This document shows, in pieces, positions 53,749 through 61,924 of a stretch of DNA of 64,000 nucleotides (position 1 is the stretch's first letter; every line of letters begins with the position of its first letter). The notes below the pieces were generated by a model. It was not told where the DNA came from and made no database searches. It saw only the letters and a list, made by a program, of their open reading frames with translations. Both the position numbers and the translations under genes were made by a program. This DNA comes from Legionella sp. PC1000 (GTDB lineage Bacteria; Pseudomonadota; Gammaproteobacteria; Legionellales; Legionellaceae). Location of the stretch: contig NZ_CP059400.1 in NCBI RefSeq assembly GCF_014109805.1, positions 528,001-592,000 of the forward strand. Reading direction: 5' to 3'.

Positions 53749-55758
53749 ATGATTAAAAGACTCATGATAAAAAAGATATGGAGTATTGTTTTTCTCGTTT
53801 TCATCCATCAAGTTGTTTCTGCAGCTCCCGGACGTTTTTTTACAATTATAGGCAATGGAGCTCCTGTTGATGTCAATGTTACCTTATGTCTCAATGCAAA
53901 AGGACCTGTAAGTTGCCAAGATTATAATGTTCCCACTGCCAATTTAAGTTTACTGACTACGGTGCCAAATCATACCTATCCCTTTGCTGGAATTAAGATT
54001 AACTCTCCTTATTATTCAATAGGTGCAGGGTGTACGCAGTTAAGCAATGGATTTTGTATGTTTTCGGTTAGCAACACGGCTCCTGCAATGATTCAGATTC
54101 AAGTTCCTGACTACATTATTATTGGTGCAGGTACCGCGGGTGCAGTTTTAGCTAAAAAACTCAGTGATGACTTTAACACTTCAGTAGTTGCCTTGCATAA
54201 CGGACCTAATCTAAATCAAGACCCCCTTATAAATCTCTCAAAAAACTCTATGATCACGGTATTATTAGGATTAATTGGTCCTCCACTTTATGCACTCACT
54301 GAAACGCTTCCCCAACAATTCGATAATAAGCGGATGTTAAATTGGGTTTATGCATTACCGCTAGGTGGCGCATCATCGATCAATGCAGGGGCGTGGGTTC
54401 GTGGCACCAATCAAGTTTATTCCCAATGGGAAGGGCTAGCAGGACCAAACTGGTCTGTGGCGAGTATTCAGAATACTTATGTTGAATTAGAACGTTATAT
54501 GGGGTTAACGACGAATCCTGCTGCCCGCGGATTTAACGGGCCGCTCCCGGTCAGGCAAGAAACAGTTCCTACGCAAGTGTCCCTTAAATTTTCACAAGCA
54601 ATTATGAATGCTACTCATGTGGGTTTTGTTCCGGATTATAATGATCCCAATACCCCTATAGGAGTTTCTTCTCAATTGCAATACACGCAAATGGGGGCCG
54701 ATGGTACTTTTCGAGCAAGTAGTGCGATTACTTTTTTAAACAATAATGTAATGGATCAGAATGGCAATGGAGTTTATGGACGTAAATTGCGCGTGCTATT
54801 TAATGCTACTGCAGATAATGTGATTTGGAGTGGTAATAAGGCAGTAGGAGTGAATTATTTCCAAAACGGTACCCCCAAAAAACTTTATGCTGCAAAAGGA
54901 GTTATTGTAAGTGCCGGGATTAAGAGCAGTGCGTTTTTAATGCGCTCTGGAGTGGGGCCTGCAGCTCTATTACAGGCACTCAATATTCCTGTGGTTTACA
55001 ATAACCCTAATGTAGGCCAGGGATTAGCTGATCAACCCCATGTCATACTGATTTATACTTCTAATCCCAATGATACTCCTTCATCGCTCGTGCTTCAGAT
55101 TGCAGGCAATATTATTTCTGCTTTAGCAAATACCTCTATTGGTCAACAATTTATTAAATATATTGGTACCCAGGTGAATGCGCCAAATGGTTTATTTTCG
55201 CAAATTGCATTTTTGCCGGATCCAAGTGGAGCGAATCCTGGAGTACGTGCTGTGCGATGGGCTTCAATTAATCCGATTCCAGGCATCACTGTTGTTTTAT
55301 TAGATTTAGTACAACCAGCGAGTACTGGTTTTATTATGATTAAAAGCAGTAATCCTTTTGTAGAACCCAATATGGACTTGGGTGAATTTAAAAACCAATC
55401 TGATCTAACGCTTTATATCAATGCATTTCAAAATTACATTAAGAATATCAATGCCCAATTACACGTTATTGATCCGAGTTATCAGATGATTTTCCCTGAC
55501 CCATCGGTGTTAGACGATGTGTCGCAATTAACTGATTTTATAAAGCAAGAAGTGGGGAGTAACATGGTGTTCCAAAGCCATTGCCGTATGGCACCCTTAA
55601 ATCAAGGGGGTGTTGTTGACGGTACAGGGCATGTATATGGAGTGCAACAGCTTCTTGTTGCAGACGCATCCATTGCCCCTGTTCCCATGGATGGTACTCC
55701 TATGGCCACAGCATATTTGGTTGCAACAAAGATAGCAAATATTTTGCAGGGACAATAA
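53749..55758 (+). CDS. Exported GMC-family FAD oxidoreductase
   Basis: This 669-residue flavoprotein has a signal peptide (cut near VSA-AP) and an extra N-terminal beta domain of about 95 residues with paired Cys (PVDVNVTLCLNAKG, SIGAGCTQLSNGFC). Then comes the dinucleotide motif YIIIG126AGTAGAVLA and the GMC signature region ALPLGGASSINAGAWVRG. The C-terminal domain has FQSH611CRMAP with the catalytic His and VADASIAPVPMDGTP. The second catalytic His/Asn of GMC enzymes is normally in the final segment. Here the sequence is MDGTPMATAY, so it may be replaced. The substrate is probably an alcohol or sterol. The exported form is unusual for choline-dehydrogenase relatives. Confidence 0.85.
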   Translation: MIKRLMIKKIWSIVFLVFIHQVVSAAPGRFFTIIGNGAPVDVNVTLCLNAKGPVSCQDYNVPTANLSLLTTVPNHTYPFAGIKINSPYYSIGAGCTQLSNGFCMFSVSNTAPAMIQIQVPDYIIIGAGTAGAVLAKKLSDDFNTSVVALHNGPNLNQDPLINLSKNSMITVLLGLIGPPLYALTETLPQQFDNKRMLNWVYALPLGGASSINAGAWVRGTNQVYSQWEGLAGPNWSVASIQNTYVELERYMGLTTNPAARGFNGPLPVRQETVPTQVSLKFSQAIMNATHVGFVPDYNDPNTPIGVSSQLQYTQMGADGTFRASSAITFLNNNVMDQNGNGVYGRKLRVLFNATADNVIWSGNKAVGVNYFQNGTPKKLYAAKGVIVSAGIKSSAFLMRSGVGPAALLQALNIPVVYNNPNVGQGLADQPHVILIYTSNPNDTPSSLVLQIAGNIISALANTSIGQQFIKYIGTQVNAPNGLFSQIAFLPDPSGANPGVRAVRWASINPIPGITVVLLDLVQPASTGFIMIKSSNPFVEPNMDLGEFKNQSDLTLYINAFQNYIKNINAQLHVIDPSYQMIFPDPSVLDDVSQLTDFIKQEVGSNMVFQSHCRMAPLNQGGVVDGTGHVYGVQQLLVADASIAPVPMDGTPMATAYLVATKIANILQGQ

Positions 55759-55774
55759 TATTGGAGCTCCCAAA

Positions 55775-56068
55775 CGTAGGTCGGGCCTTTGGCCCGACAA
55801 TTTGGTGATTAAATAAAAAAATTTGTTTAAACATGCAAGGTTTTTTTTATCTCACCTACGCCCCGCGGCTTGTCCGCGGGGTCTAGCCAGCGTAGGTCGA
55901 GCCCTTGGCCCGACAATTTGGTGATTAAATAAAAAAATTTATTTAAACATGCGCATTTTTTTATCTCACCTACGCCCCGCGGCTTGTCCGCGGGGTCTAG
56001 CCAGCGTAGGTCGAGCCCTTGGCCCGAGAATTTGGTGATTAAATAAAAAAATTTGTTTAATCATGCAA
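55775..56068. repeat. Tandem repeat of about 115 bp, two and a half units
   Basis: Unit 1 is 55775-55890, unit 2 is 55891-56004, and a partial unit 3 runs from 56005 to about 56068. Each unit has a GTAGGTCGNGCC/GGCCCGAC inverted repeat, an AT-rich linker (AATTTGGTGATTAAATAAAA), and a second palindrome, CCCCGCGG-CTTGT-CCGCGGGG. These GC stems could stop transcription from both sides. Confidence 0.85.
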
Positions 56069-56131
56069 GTTTCTTTCAACGATGTGTAGAACATTCAGCT
56101 GCTTTTATGGCTTTTTGTTCCGTTAATCACA

Positions 56132-57463
56132 CTAACTAAGCAAGGATTGGTTTGTTGGATCATTAGCCACATCTTTCTCAGCCCCATCCTTAATTGCCTT
56201 AAATGCATTTTTGCGTTCAACAAAATTTTCTCTAAGGGTTTGTAGCTCATTTTGAGTGGAGGTTAAGGCCGCATCGGTTGTTTCTACCATCGCCGCTTTG
56301 TACTCTTTAAAGAAATTTTTCACCCATGCAATAAATCCTAACTCGAGTAAACCAGGGCGGTTATTTTCAATAACTTTAGTATTATTTTCTAAATAGACTA
56401 GCGTCTCTTCAGGTGTCCTTAGATTAGAAGTTGTAACCGCAATAAGCATATTTTTAGCAGCACTTTTACGAGCATTATAAGCGTTTAACAATATTGAGTA
56501 TTTACTAGGACGGTTGTTTTCTAAAAAGTCTATATAGGATTTAATTTGTTGGTGTAGGCTTTGTAAAGACTCTTCGATAGGTACCCCTGATAAAGCCTCA
56601 TTTAATGAAATTTCTTCACGCTTTTCTGGGTTAGCGATCAAAAACGAAAGTTGATTTTCTGTCGCAAGTTTACGAACGTAGGCATTCCTTCTTAATCCGT
56701 CCGGTAATCGTTTTATATTGTCTAAGCGGTCTTGATTTAAATGAATATTTTTTTCTAATTCCTCTTTTCGAGCAGAGAAATCTTTTTCTTTAGGAAGTTG
56801 GTCAATAAGCTGTTTCAAATCATTTTCTAATTCATCCCTCTCCTTATCTAAAGCTTCTATCTCGGCCTCTATACTATCGAGGTAATCACTAAGTAGTTTT
56901 CCCGTTTCACGCATTGGTTCCACATTTTTTTTTATTAAATGATTCGCAGCATAAGCAAATACCAGCTGGAATGCCTTTTTTTTCTCAACCACAATTACCA
57001 TTTCTTTATCCATTTCTATTATAGTTGTGTTTACTACTTTCTTGGCTCCCTCTTTTTTTGGATCTTCACACCCTTTAATTGCTTCAGCAACTTCATCCCT
57101 TACCATTTGGCGAATTTCTTGGGGAGATTTGTCTTGATTATCTTCTTGCTTCATTAAATATGCCTCATGGCTTAAAAGCGTTGTGGCGGCAGACATCAGT
57201 TGAGTCAAATAATATTGCTGTTGCGAACCCGCTTGTGCAGATAAAATTCCGTGCTGAATCTTTACTATGTCATCCAAAGTAATGTTCGTTTCTGCAATTA
57301 AACTTGCCATTAAAGGAGTGACATCGTCAGCACCTAACACTTTATTATCATTTAGTGGTTTATACCTGGCATATACTAACTTTCCTAAATTTAAGACAGA
57401 TGAGTAATCTCCCCTTCTTAACGCATCAATACACTTTTGGGGCGTATCTAATCTTTTAAACAT
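56132..57463 (-). CDS. Coiled-coil protein, candidate effector
   Basis: This is a 443-residue soluble protein. The N-terminal 120 residues are helical (CIDALRRGDYSSVLNLGKLVYARY, then DDVTPLMASLIAETNITLDDIVKI). Residues about 205-265 form a strong heptad coiled coil (LDSIEAEIEALDKERDELEN and on). The C-terminus is again helical and charged. There is no signal peptide or enzyme motif. AGGAAA-like sequence lies before the ATG. Legionella effectors frequently have this make-up. Function unknown. Confidence 0.6.
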   Translation of the reverse strand: MFKRLDTPQKCIDALRRGDYSSVLNLGKLVYARYKPLNDNKVLGADDVTPLMASLIAETNITLDDIVKIQHGILSAQAGSQQQYYLTQLMSAATTLLSHEAYLMKQEDNQDKSPQEIRQMVRDEVAEAIKGCEDPKKEGAKKVVNTTIIEMDKEMVIVVEKKKAFQLVFAYAANHLIKKNVEPMRETGKLLSDYLDSIEAEIEALDKERDELENDLKQLIDQLPKEKDFSARKEELEKNIHLNQDRLDNIKRLPDGLRRNAYVRKLATENQLSFLIANPEKREEISLNEALSGVPIEESLQSLHQQIKSYIDFLENNRPSKYSILLNAYNARKSAAKNMLIAVTTSNLRTPEETLVYLENNTKVIENNRPGLLELGFIAWVKNFFKEYKAAMVETTDAALTSTQNELQTLRENFVERKNAFKAIKDGAEKDVANDPTNQSLLS

Positions 57464-57556
57464 ATTTGATTTCCAAAAAAATCACTTGGTTTAATTATAG
57501 AACACATAGGTCGCAAAACAGCAGAGGTGCTATTCACTGGAAATAAACATCAGTAA

Positions 57557-57664
57557 GTACCGCGCTTTATGCGCGATATCTGGTAGTTTTTTACTTTTGA
57601 AATAGAATTCAATAATACATCAAAGCATCATTCTGGATACCGCGCATAAAGCGCGGTACGTAGG
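57557..57664. repeat. Core palindromes of the MITE-like family
   Basis: GTACCGCGCTTTATGCGCG and its inverse, GATACCGCGCATAAAGCGCG, flank about 65 bases, without the outer CCTGAGG arms seen elsewhere. It is either a truncated element or an independent unit of the family. Confidence 0.55.
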
Positions 57665-57873
57665 AAGTGGGAAAATTTTTGAGGAGCTTCGGGGCATAAA
57701 GCATAATACTACGTATTGCTGCAGTGCTATGACGAAATGCAAATGATCCTACCTACGCTTGCTATGTGCTAACTCGAAGCGGTACGGAAGGTAGAATTTA
57801 GCAAGCGTAGGTCGGGCCTTGGTCCGACAATAATCATCTATAATTTAATTTAAATAGCATATAGGATTTTTTT

Positions 57874-58962
57874 ATGTCACATGTATTAGATTTATATAAA
57901 AGATATAAGTCACTGCTTTTAGACCTAGATGTAGCTTTAGACAATTTAGATAGATTAGCAAAAGATAATGCGAAGTTTATTAGTAATGAAAACAATTACT
58001 TTGAAAATTATAAAACAAGTGAATTGCAACTATTAGGATTACCTCTGAAATTAAAAGGATTAGATGAGGAATTAGAAAAGATTAATACAAAATTGGGAAA
58101 TCCAGATCTTGATTCCGCAGAAAGAGAAAAACTTCTGGAGGCAAAACAAGAAAAAAATAAGCAAATAAGTTCGATAAAAAATGAAATAAAGCAATATCAA
58201 ATACGAGCCCCTGAAATAGCAGAACAAGTACCTTGGAAAGCAAAAAAGCAACAATTAACTACTGAATATCTTAGTGCTCATGGTGCGGATCCGGAACGAT
58301 TTCACAAATACATGAACTGTTATCATGCTTTTTCTAAAATCAGTATGGAGTTAGAAAACATTCAAGGAGACTTAGATGTCGCGCTTCGTCTGGCTAATTC
58401 TGAAGAAAAAAAAGAAGCTACAGCTTGGAGTAAAATAAATTTAATTCCACTTCGGCAAAAGATATTTGCAAAAGAGAATCAGCCCAAATATAAAGGAGCA
58501 TTTATATCTAGTTTATATGATAAATACCAAGCTACATGTATGGAGCACGCGAACTATTTAAAAAAACCAGAGCTGATTGAAAAAGTACAACAAGGAAAAA
58601 TCTCTTTATCTAAATTAGAAGGTTTAGTAGCGATTCGCAAGGAGAAACAAGATTTTTATCGCTCTTTATTACCAGATTATGTAGTTACTGAAATTAGCCC
58701 TGATACGCATATTCAAGGAAAAAGAACACTAGGAATTCTAAAAACTGATACTGAAGCTAAAGTAAGGACAATTTGCTCTTTTCTAAATACCCATTTACTG
58801 GAAGCAAATCAACAAACAGATAAAGAGAAAATGAAAGAATTATTTGCCGATATTAAGGTGCATTTTAACGATTCTCAAATCTCAAGAATTTATAATGAAG
58901 CGAAACAAAAACAGAGTGCCGTCGAAGTAGAACAGATCTTCGATCAGCTGTCCAACTTATGA
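57874..58962 (+). CDS. Coiled-coil protein, first gene of a two-gene operon
   Basis: This is a 362-residue helical protein. Strong coiled coils span residues about 60-125 (LKGLDEELEKINTKLGNPDL, then EAKQEKNKQISSIKNEIKQY) and again in the middle. There is no signal peptide or catalytic motif. The start has AGGA upstream. Its stop overlaps the start of the 58959 gene (ATGA), so the two are almost certainly coupled. It may be an effector or structural protein, with the small partner acting as a chaperone. Confidence 0.6.
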   Translation: MSHVLDLYKRYKSLLLDLDVALDNLDRLAKDNAKFISNENNYFENYKTSELQLLGLPLKLKGLDEELEKINTKLGNPDLDSAEREKLLEAKQEKNKQISSIKNEIKQYQIRAPEIAEQVPWKAKKQQLTTEYLSAHGADPERFHKYMNCYHAFSKISMELENIQGDLDVALRLANSEEKKEATAWSKINLIPLRQKIFAKENQPKYKGAFISSLYDKYQATCMEHANYLKKPELIEKVQQGKISLSKLEGLVAIRKEKQDFYRSLLPDYVVTEISPDTHIQGKRTLGILKTDTEAKVRTICSFLNTHLLEANQQTDKEKMKELFADIKVHFNDSQISRIYNEAKQKQSAVEVEQIFDQLSNL

Positions 58963-59264
58963 TTAAGAGGAGAAACATCTTGTGTGATAAGAACCCCTTT
59001 GAATCGCTCTTTATTAAACCTAGAGTTAATTTAAATTTGATTCCTCGTTTAAAAAAGATATTACTAGAATATCCAGATAATCAGATTGTAAAAGAGGAAT
59101 ATATAGAAGCCCTATTAGATTATGCTAGCGAATTAATGGATATGCAAAATTATAAAGAGGCAGAAAACTATTTGAAAATAGCTGATCAATACACTGATAG
59201 AAGACACCATTTAAAATTTCTTATTTCTGACTTGTTACTCCAAATTAAAGAAAATGACTTATGA
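58959..59264 (+). CDS. Small TPR-like helical protein, coupled to the coiled-coil gene
   Basis: This is a 101-residue protein overlapping the previous stop by ATGA. It has paired helices: IPRLKKILLEYPDNQIVKEEYIEALLDYASELMD and YKEAENYLKIADQYTDRRHH, matching the spacing of one or two TPR-type repeats. Small helical-repeat proteins coupled to a larger helical partner often act as chaperones or adaptors. That role is inference. Confidence 0.55.
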   Translation: MIKRRNILCDKNPFESLFIKPRVNLNLIPRLKKILLEYPDNQIVKEEYIEALLDYASELMDMQNYKEAENYLKIADQYTDRRHHLKFLISDLLLQIKENDL

Positions 59265-59369
59265 TTAAACCAATCACGGTTACCCTAAATTAGGACTTTA
59301 CCCATAAATTGGGTTTGTGAGCATGATTTTAGAAACAATCAATTAGGAGAGTAATGGAGATTGGATTTG

Positions 59370-59387
59370 TTGGGTCTAAAGACCCAA
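59370..59387. terminator. Short hairpin between convergent genes
   Basis: TTGGGTC-TAAA-GACCCAA is a 7-bp perfect stem between convergent genes that end at 59264 and 59393. No long T-run follows, so its strength is doubtful. Confidence 0.4.
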
Positions 59388-59392
59388 ACTTG

Positions 59393-61570
59393 CTAGCTAG
59401 AAGCGGTACGTAATGTAGAATTGAGTTGTATAATCCCCAAATCACCAGTGTTTTTCCGGCCTATAGTTAAATCAATATTAAGTAATTGTATTACATTACC
59501 ATTTTCAAATTGATAGTTAATTTTTAAAGGAAGGGTGAGTGTCCATTGGTTATCTCGAGATTCAATGAGTCGAGGCACCCCATCTATTTGGCTTATTGCA
59601 CTGAGTTTTCGGGTCTTAAACGTTTTAATGTTGCCTGATTTTTCAAAAGCATTTATAAATTTGTCCCATCCTTGTTGCGTGTAGCACGATTGCAATTTTT
59701 TCAATTGTTCATCTATGGATTGAGAATCAAAATTAAACGATTTAATTGCAGCGTGCTCAGCCCAAGCTAAGATAATATCTTGATTAATGTTTTTAATTTC
59801 AACAGGAGTTTTATAATCACAGTCGATAAGGGCTGCTATTCTTTGTTGAGCCGAGGTGGATTGTTGGGTATTTTGTAACACGTGTTCATTAGATTGTATT
59901 ATTGGAGTCTTGCTCGGTGTTACTGTATTGGGGTTAACTGGATCCTTAAGCGCAGCAATAATTCGCATAATTCCAAACTCGCCTGTCAGTTCACGTCCCA
60001 TAGTTAAACTAACATTTAGAAATTGAGTTACTTTGACTTGTTTGTTTTGATAAACAACTTGTAAGGGTAATTCGATGCTCCATTGGTTATTTCTAGTTCT
60101 GATCAGTTTTATTTGACCATCCACTTTACTGCTCATCATAAAATCTTGTGTTTTAATTGCTTCAATATTGCCTGATTTTTCTAAAGCACTCTTAAAATTC
60201 GCCCAACCTTTTGCAGTATAACAAGACTCCAATTTCTGTAACTGAGTCTCTAGAGATGCCGAATTAAAATCAAAAGATTGTGTTGCGGCATATTCTGCCC
60301 ATTTTATCACCAGGTCTTCGTCAATCTCTGTTATCTCGCTGGGAATTTTGTAATTGCAATTAATTGTCTCTGGCCTCTCTTCAGAACGTCTATTAAATGT
60401 AATTTTCGGAAGTTGCGATGATTGCGACATTTCAACATTTTGAGCTAATTGTATTTTATTATTCTGTTGCTGACTGAGTGATTTTAGCGTATTAAGTCCT
60501 TTTATTTTATCTAACTTGGGTAATGCGGCATAAAAACTCACTGTGCCCTTTTCTTTGAAATAGGATAATAATTTAGGCAATTTATTAGCAAAAATATCTG
60601 ATTTAACGGCAAGAAACTGATTTTTAGTCCATTCCAACCAAGGTTCTTCAATCTCATTTTTATAATAAGAAGTTAAGTTTGCTATGAGGGCTTTTATTGC
60701 TTTCTCATGTTCTAGTACTTGTTCCTCAATAAGGTTTTGGAGCTGGCTGGTAATATTATACTCTAATTTTAGGCACAATTCGGGATGACTTTGGATTCTA
60801 TCTGTCTCAGAAAGGGATTTATTTGAAGCAATGAATAAAGAAGTCAGAAACGAAGTAACTGTTTTTTTCAGATTCTCCGCGCTATTTATTTGATGCGTCA
60901 CGCTCAAGGATACACCTTCCAGCGCCTCCCTTATTGCAGTTGCTTTTTGAGATATCGGAGCAGCACGTGGTGTTGCAACTATTTGAACTATGCCGAGTTT
61001 AAATGCGTTCCTCCAGCTGATAATCATGTACACATTAAGAAAATGTGTTATTTCTTCTTGATTATTTTTATAAAAAACTTTAATAGGCACATTTATTTTC
61101 CATTGATTTTCCTGAGCATCAATCAGTTGAACTTTTCCATCCAAAATGCTGCTTACCATTAGATTTTGGGTTTTTATTGAATTAATATTTCCCGAATCGG
61201 TTAATGCATTAATGAAGCTAACCCATCCATTTTTGGTATAGCATGTTCTTAAATTCTTCAACTGAGTGTCAAAGGACGGCAAATCAAAATTAAAAGAATG
61301 GAGTACAGCATATTTTGCCCAGCTTACAATTAAGGCATTATCAATATTTTGAGCTTCAGGAGAAATCCTATAATCACAATTTATTTCGATTGATTGTTGC
61401 TTTTTCGTTGTAGTGTTCGCCTTTTGATGAGTTGTCCCTGCATGTTGTACCCCCTTATAGGATTTAGCACGCGTAGATATTTTTTCAGAAATAGAATCCG
61501 GGGTTTGTACGGCATATACTTGAATACAGATTAAATTAAATAATACCCCGCAAGCTATATGTCTTTTCAT
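59393..61570 (-). CDS. Exported protein with three DotI/IcmL-like domains
   Basis: This is a 725-residue protein from the ATG at 61570, which has AAGGAA upstream. The signal peptide is cut near VYA-VQ. Three similar domains of about 140 residues each begin with [IL][ND]CDYK at about residues 64, 405 and 585. Each follows the same plan: WAEYAA-hSFNFD, LxxCYTxxGWxxFxxALxxSGNI, then LDGQ.RLIxxxxNQWxIxLPLxVxYQN and FLNVxLTIGRxxTGxxGIxQIxAxxR. This is the DotI/IcmL fold found in the Dot/Icm secretion core complex. Between domains 1 and 2 lies a helical linker of about 200 residues. It has no membrane anchor like DotI, so it is probably a free periplasmic relative. Confidence 0.75.
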   Translation of the reverse strand: MKRHIACGVLFNLICIQVYAVQTPDSISEKISTRAKSYKGVQHAGTTHQKANTTTKKQQSIEINCDYRISPEAQNIDNALIVSWAKYAVLHSFNFDLPSFDTQLKNLRTCYTKNGWVSFINALTDSGNINSIKTQNLMVSSILDGKVQLIDAQENQWKINVPIKVFYKNNQEEITHFLNVYMIISWRNAFKLGIVQIVATPRAAPISQKATAIREALEGVSLSVTHQINSAENLKKTVTSFLTSLFIASNKSLSETDRIQSHPELCLKLEYNITSQLQNLIEEQVLEHEKAIKALIANLTSYYKNEIEEPWLEWTKNQFLAVKSDIFANKLPKLLSYFKEKGTVSFYAALPKLDKIKGLNTLKSLSQQQNNKIQLAQNVEMSQSSQLPKITFNRRSEERPETINCNYKIPSEITEIDEDLVIKWAEYAATQSFDFNSASLETQLQKLESCYTAKGWANFKSALEKSGNIEAIKTQDFMMSSKVDGQIKLIRTRNNQWSIELPLQVVYQNKQVKVTQFLNVSLTMGRELTGEFGIMRIIAALKDPVNPNTVTPSKTPIIQSNEHVLQNTQQSTSAQQRIAALIDCDYKTPVEIKNINQDIILAWAEHAAIKSFNFDSQSIDEQLKKLQSCYTQQGWDKFINAFEKSGNIKTFKTRKLSAISQIDGVPRLIESRDNQWTLTLPLKINYQFENGNVIQLLNIDLTIGRKNTGDLGIIQLNSTLRTASS

Positions 61571-61924
61571 GAGATAACATTCCTTATTAATATCTAACCA
61601 TTCTTTGTTCACTTCCTGTTATGGGTAGTTTTATTCTTGATTAAAACTTTTCTTATTAAGTGTATGAAATAGTAGAAAAATTTCAACATGGAATTGAGGA
61701 CTTGTTTGAAGCAGACAAGGTAAATTTTAAGCATTCATTGAGTAATGATTGACACTGTATCGGTATCTATACCCTCAATAAAACAAAATACGTCATTTCA
61801 ATAACCATATAAAAATATAACGGCTTTTTTGTAATTAAGCCAGTTAAGTGGTCCATTAGTGCTTGAACCTAGCCCGTAGCTCGGGCATGGTTCAGACCTA
61901 CGTTTATAAACATTACTTATCTCA
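61571..61924. other. Intergenic region, same-strand neighbours
   Basis: This 354-base AT-rich stretch lies between ppc and the DotI/IcmL-like gene, both on the minus strand. It holds the promoter and RBS of the latter. Near 61868-61905 there is a weak inverted repeat (GAACCTAGCCCG and CGGGCATGGTTC). No further gene was seen. Confidence 0.4.
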
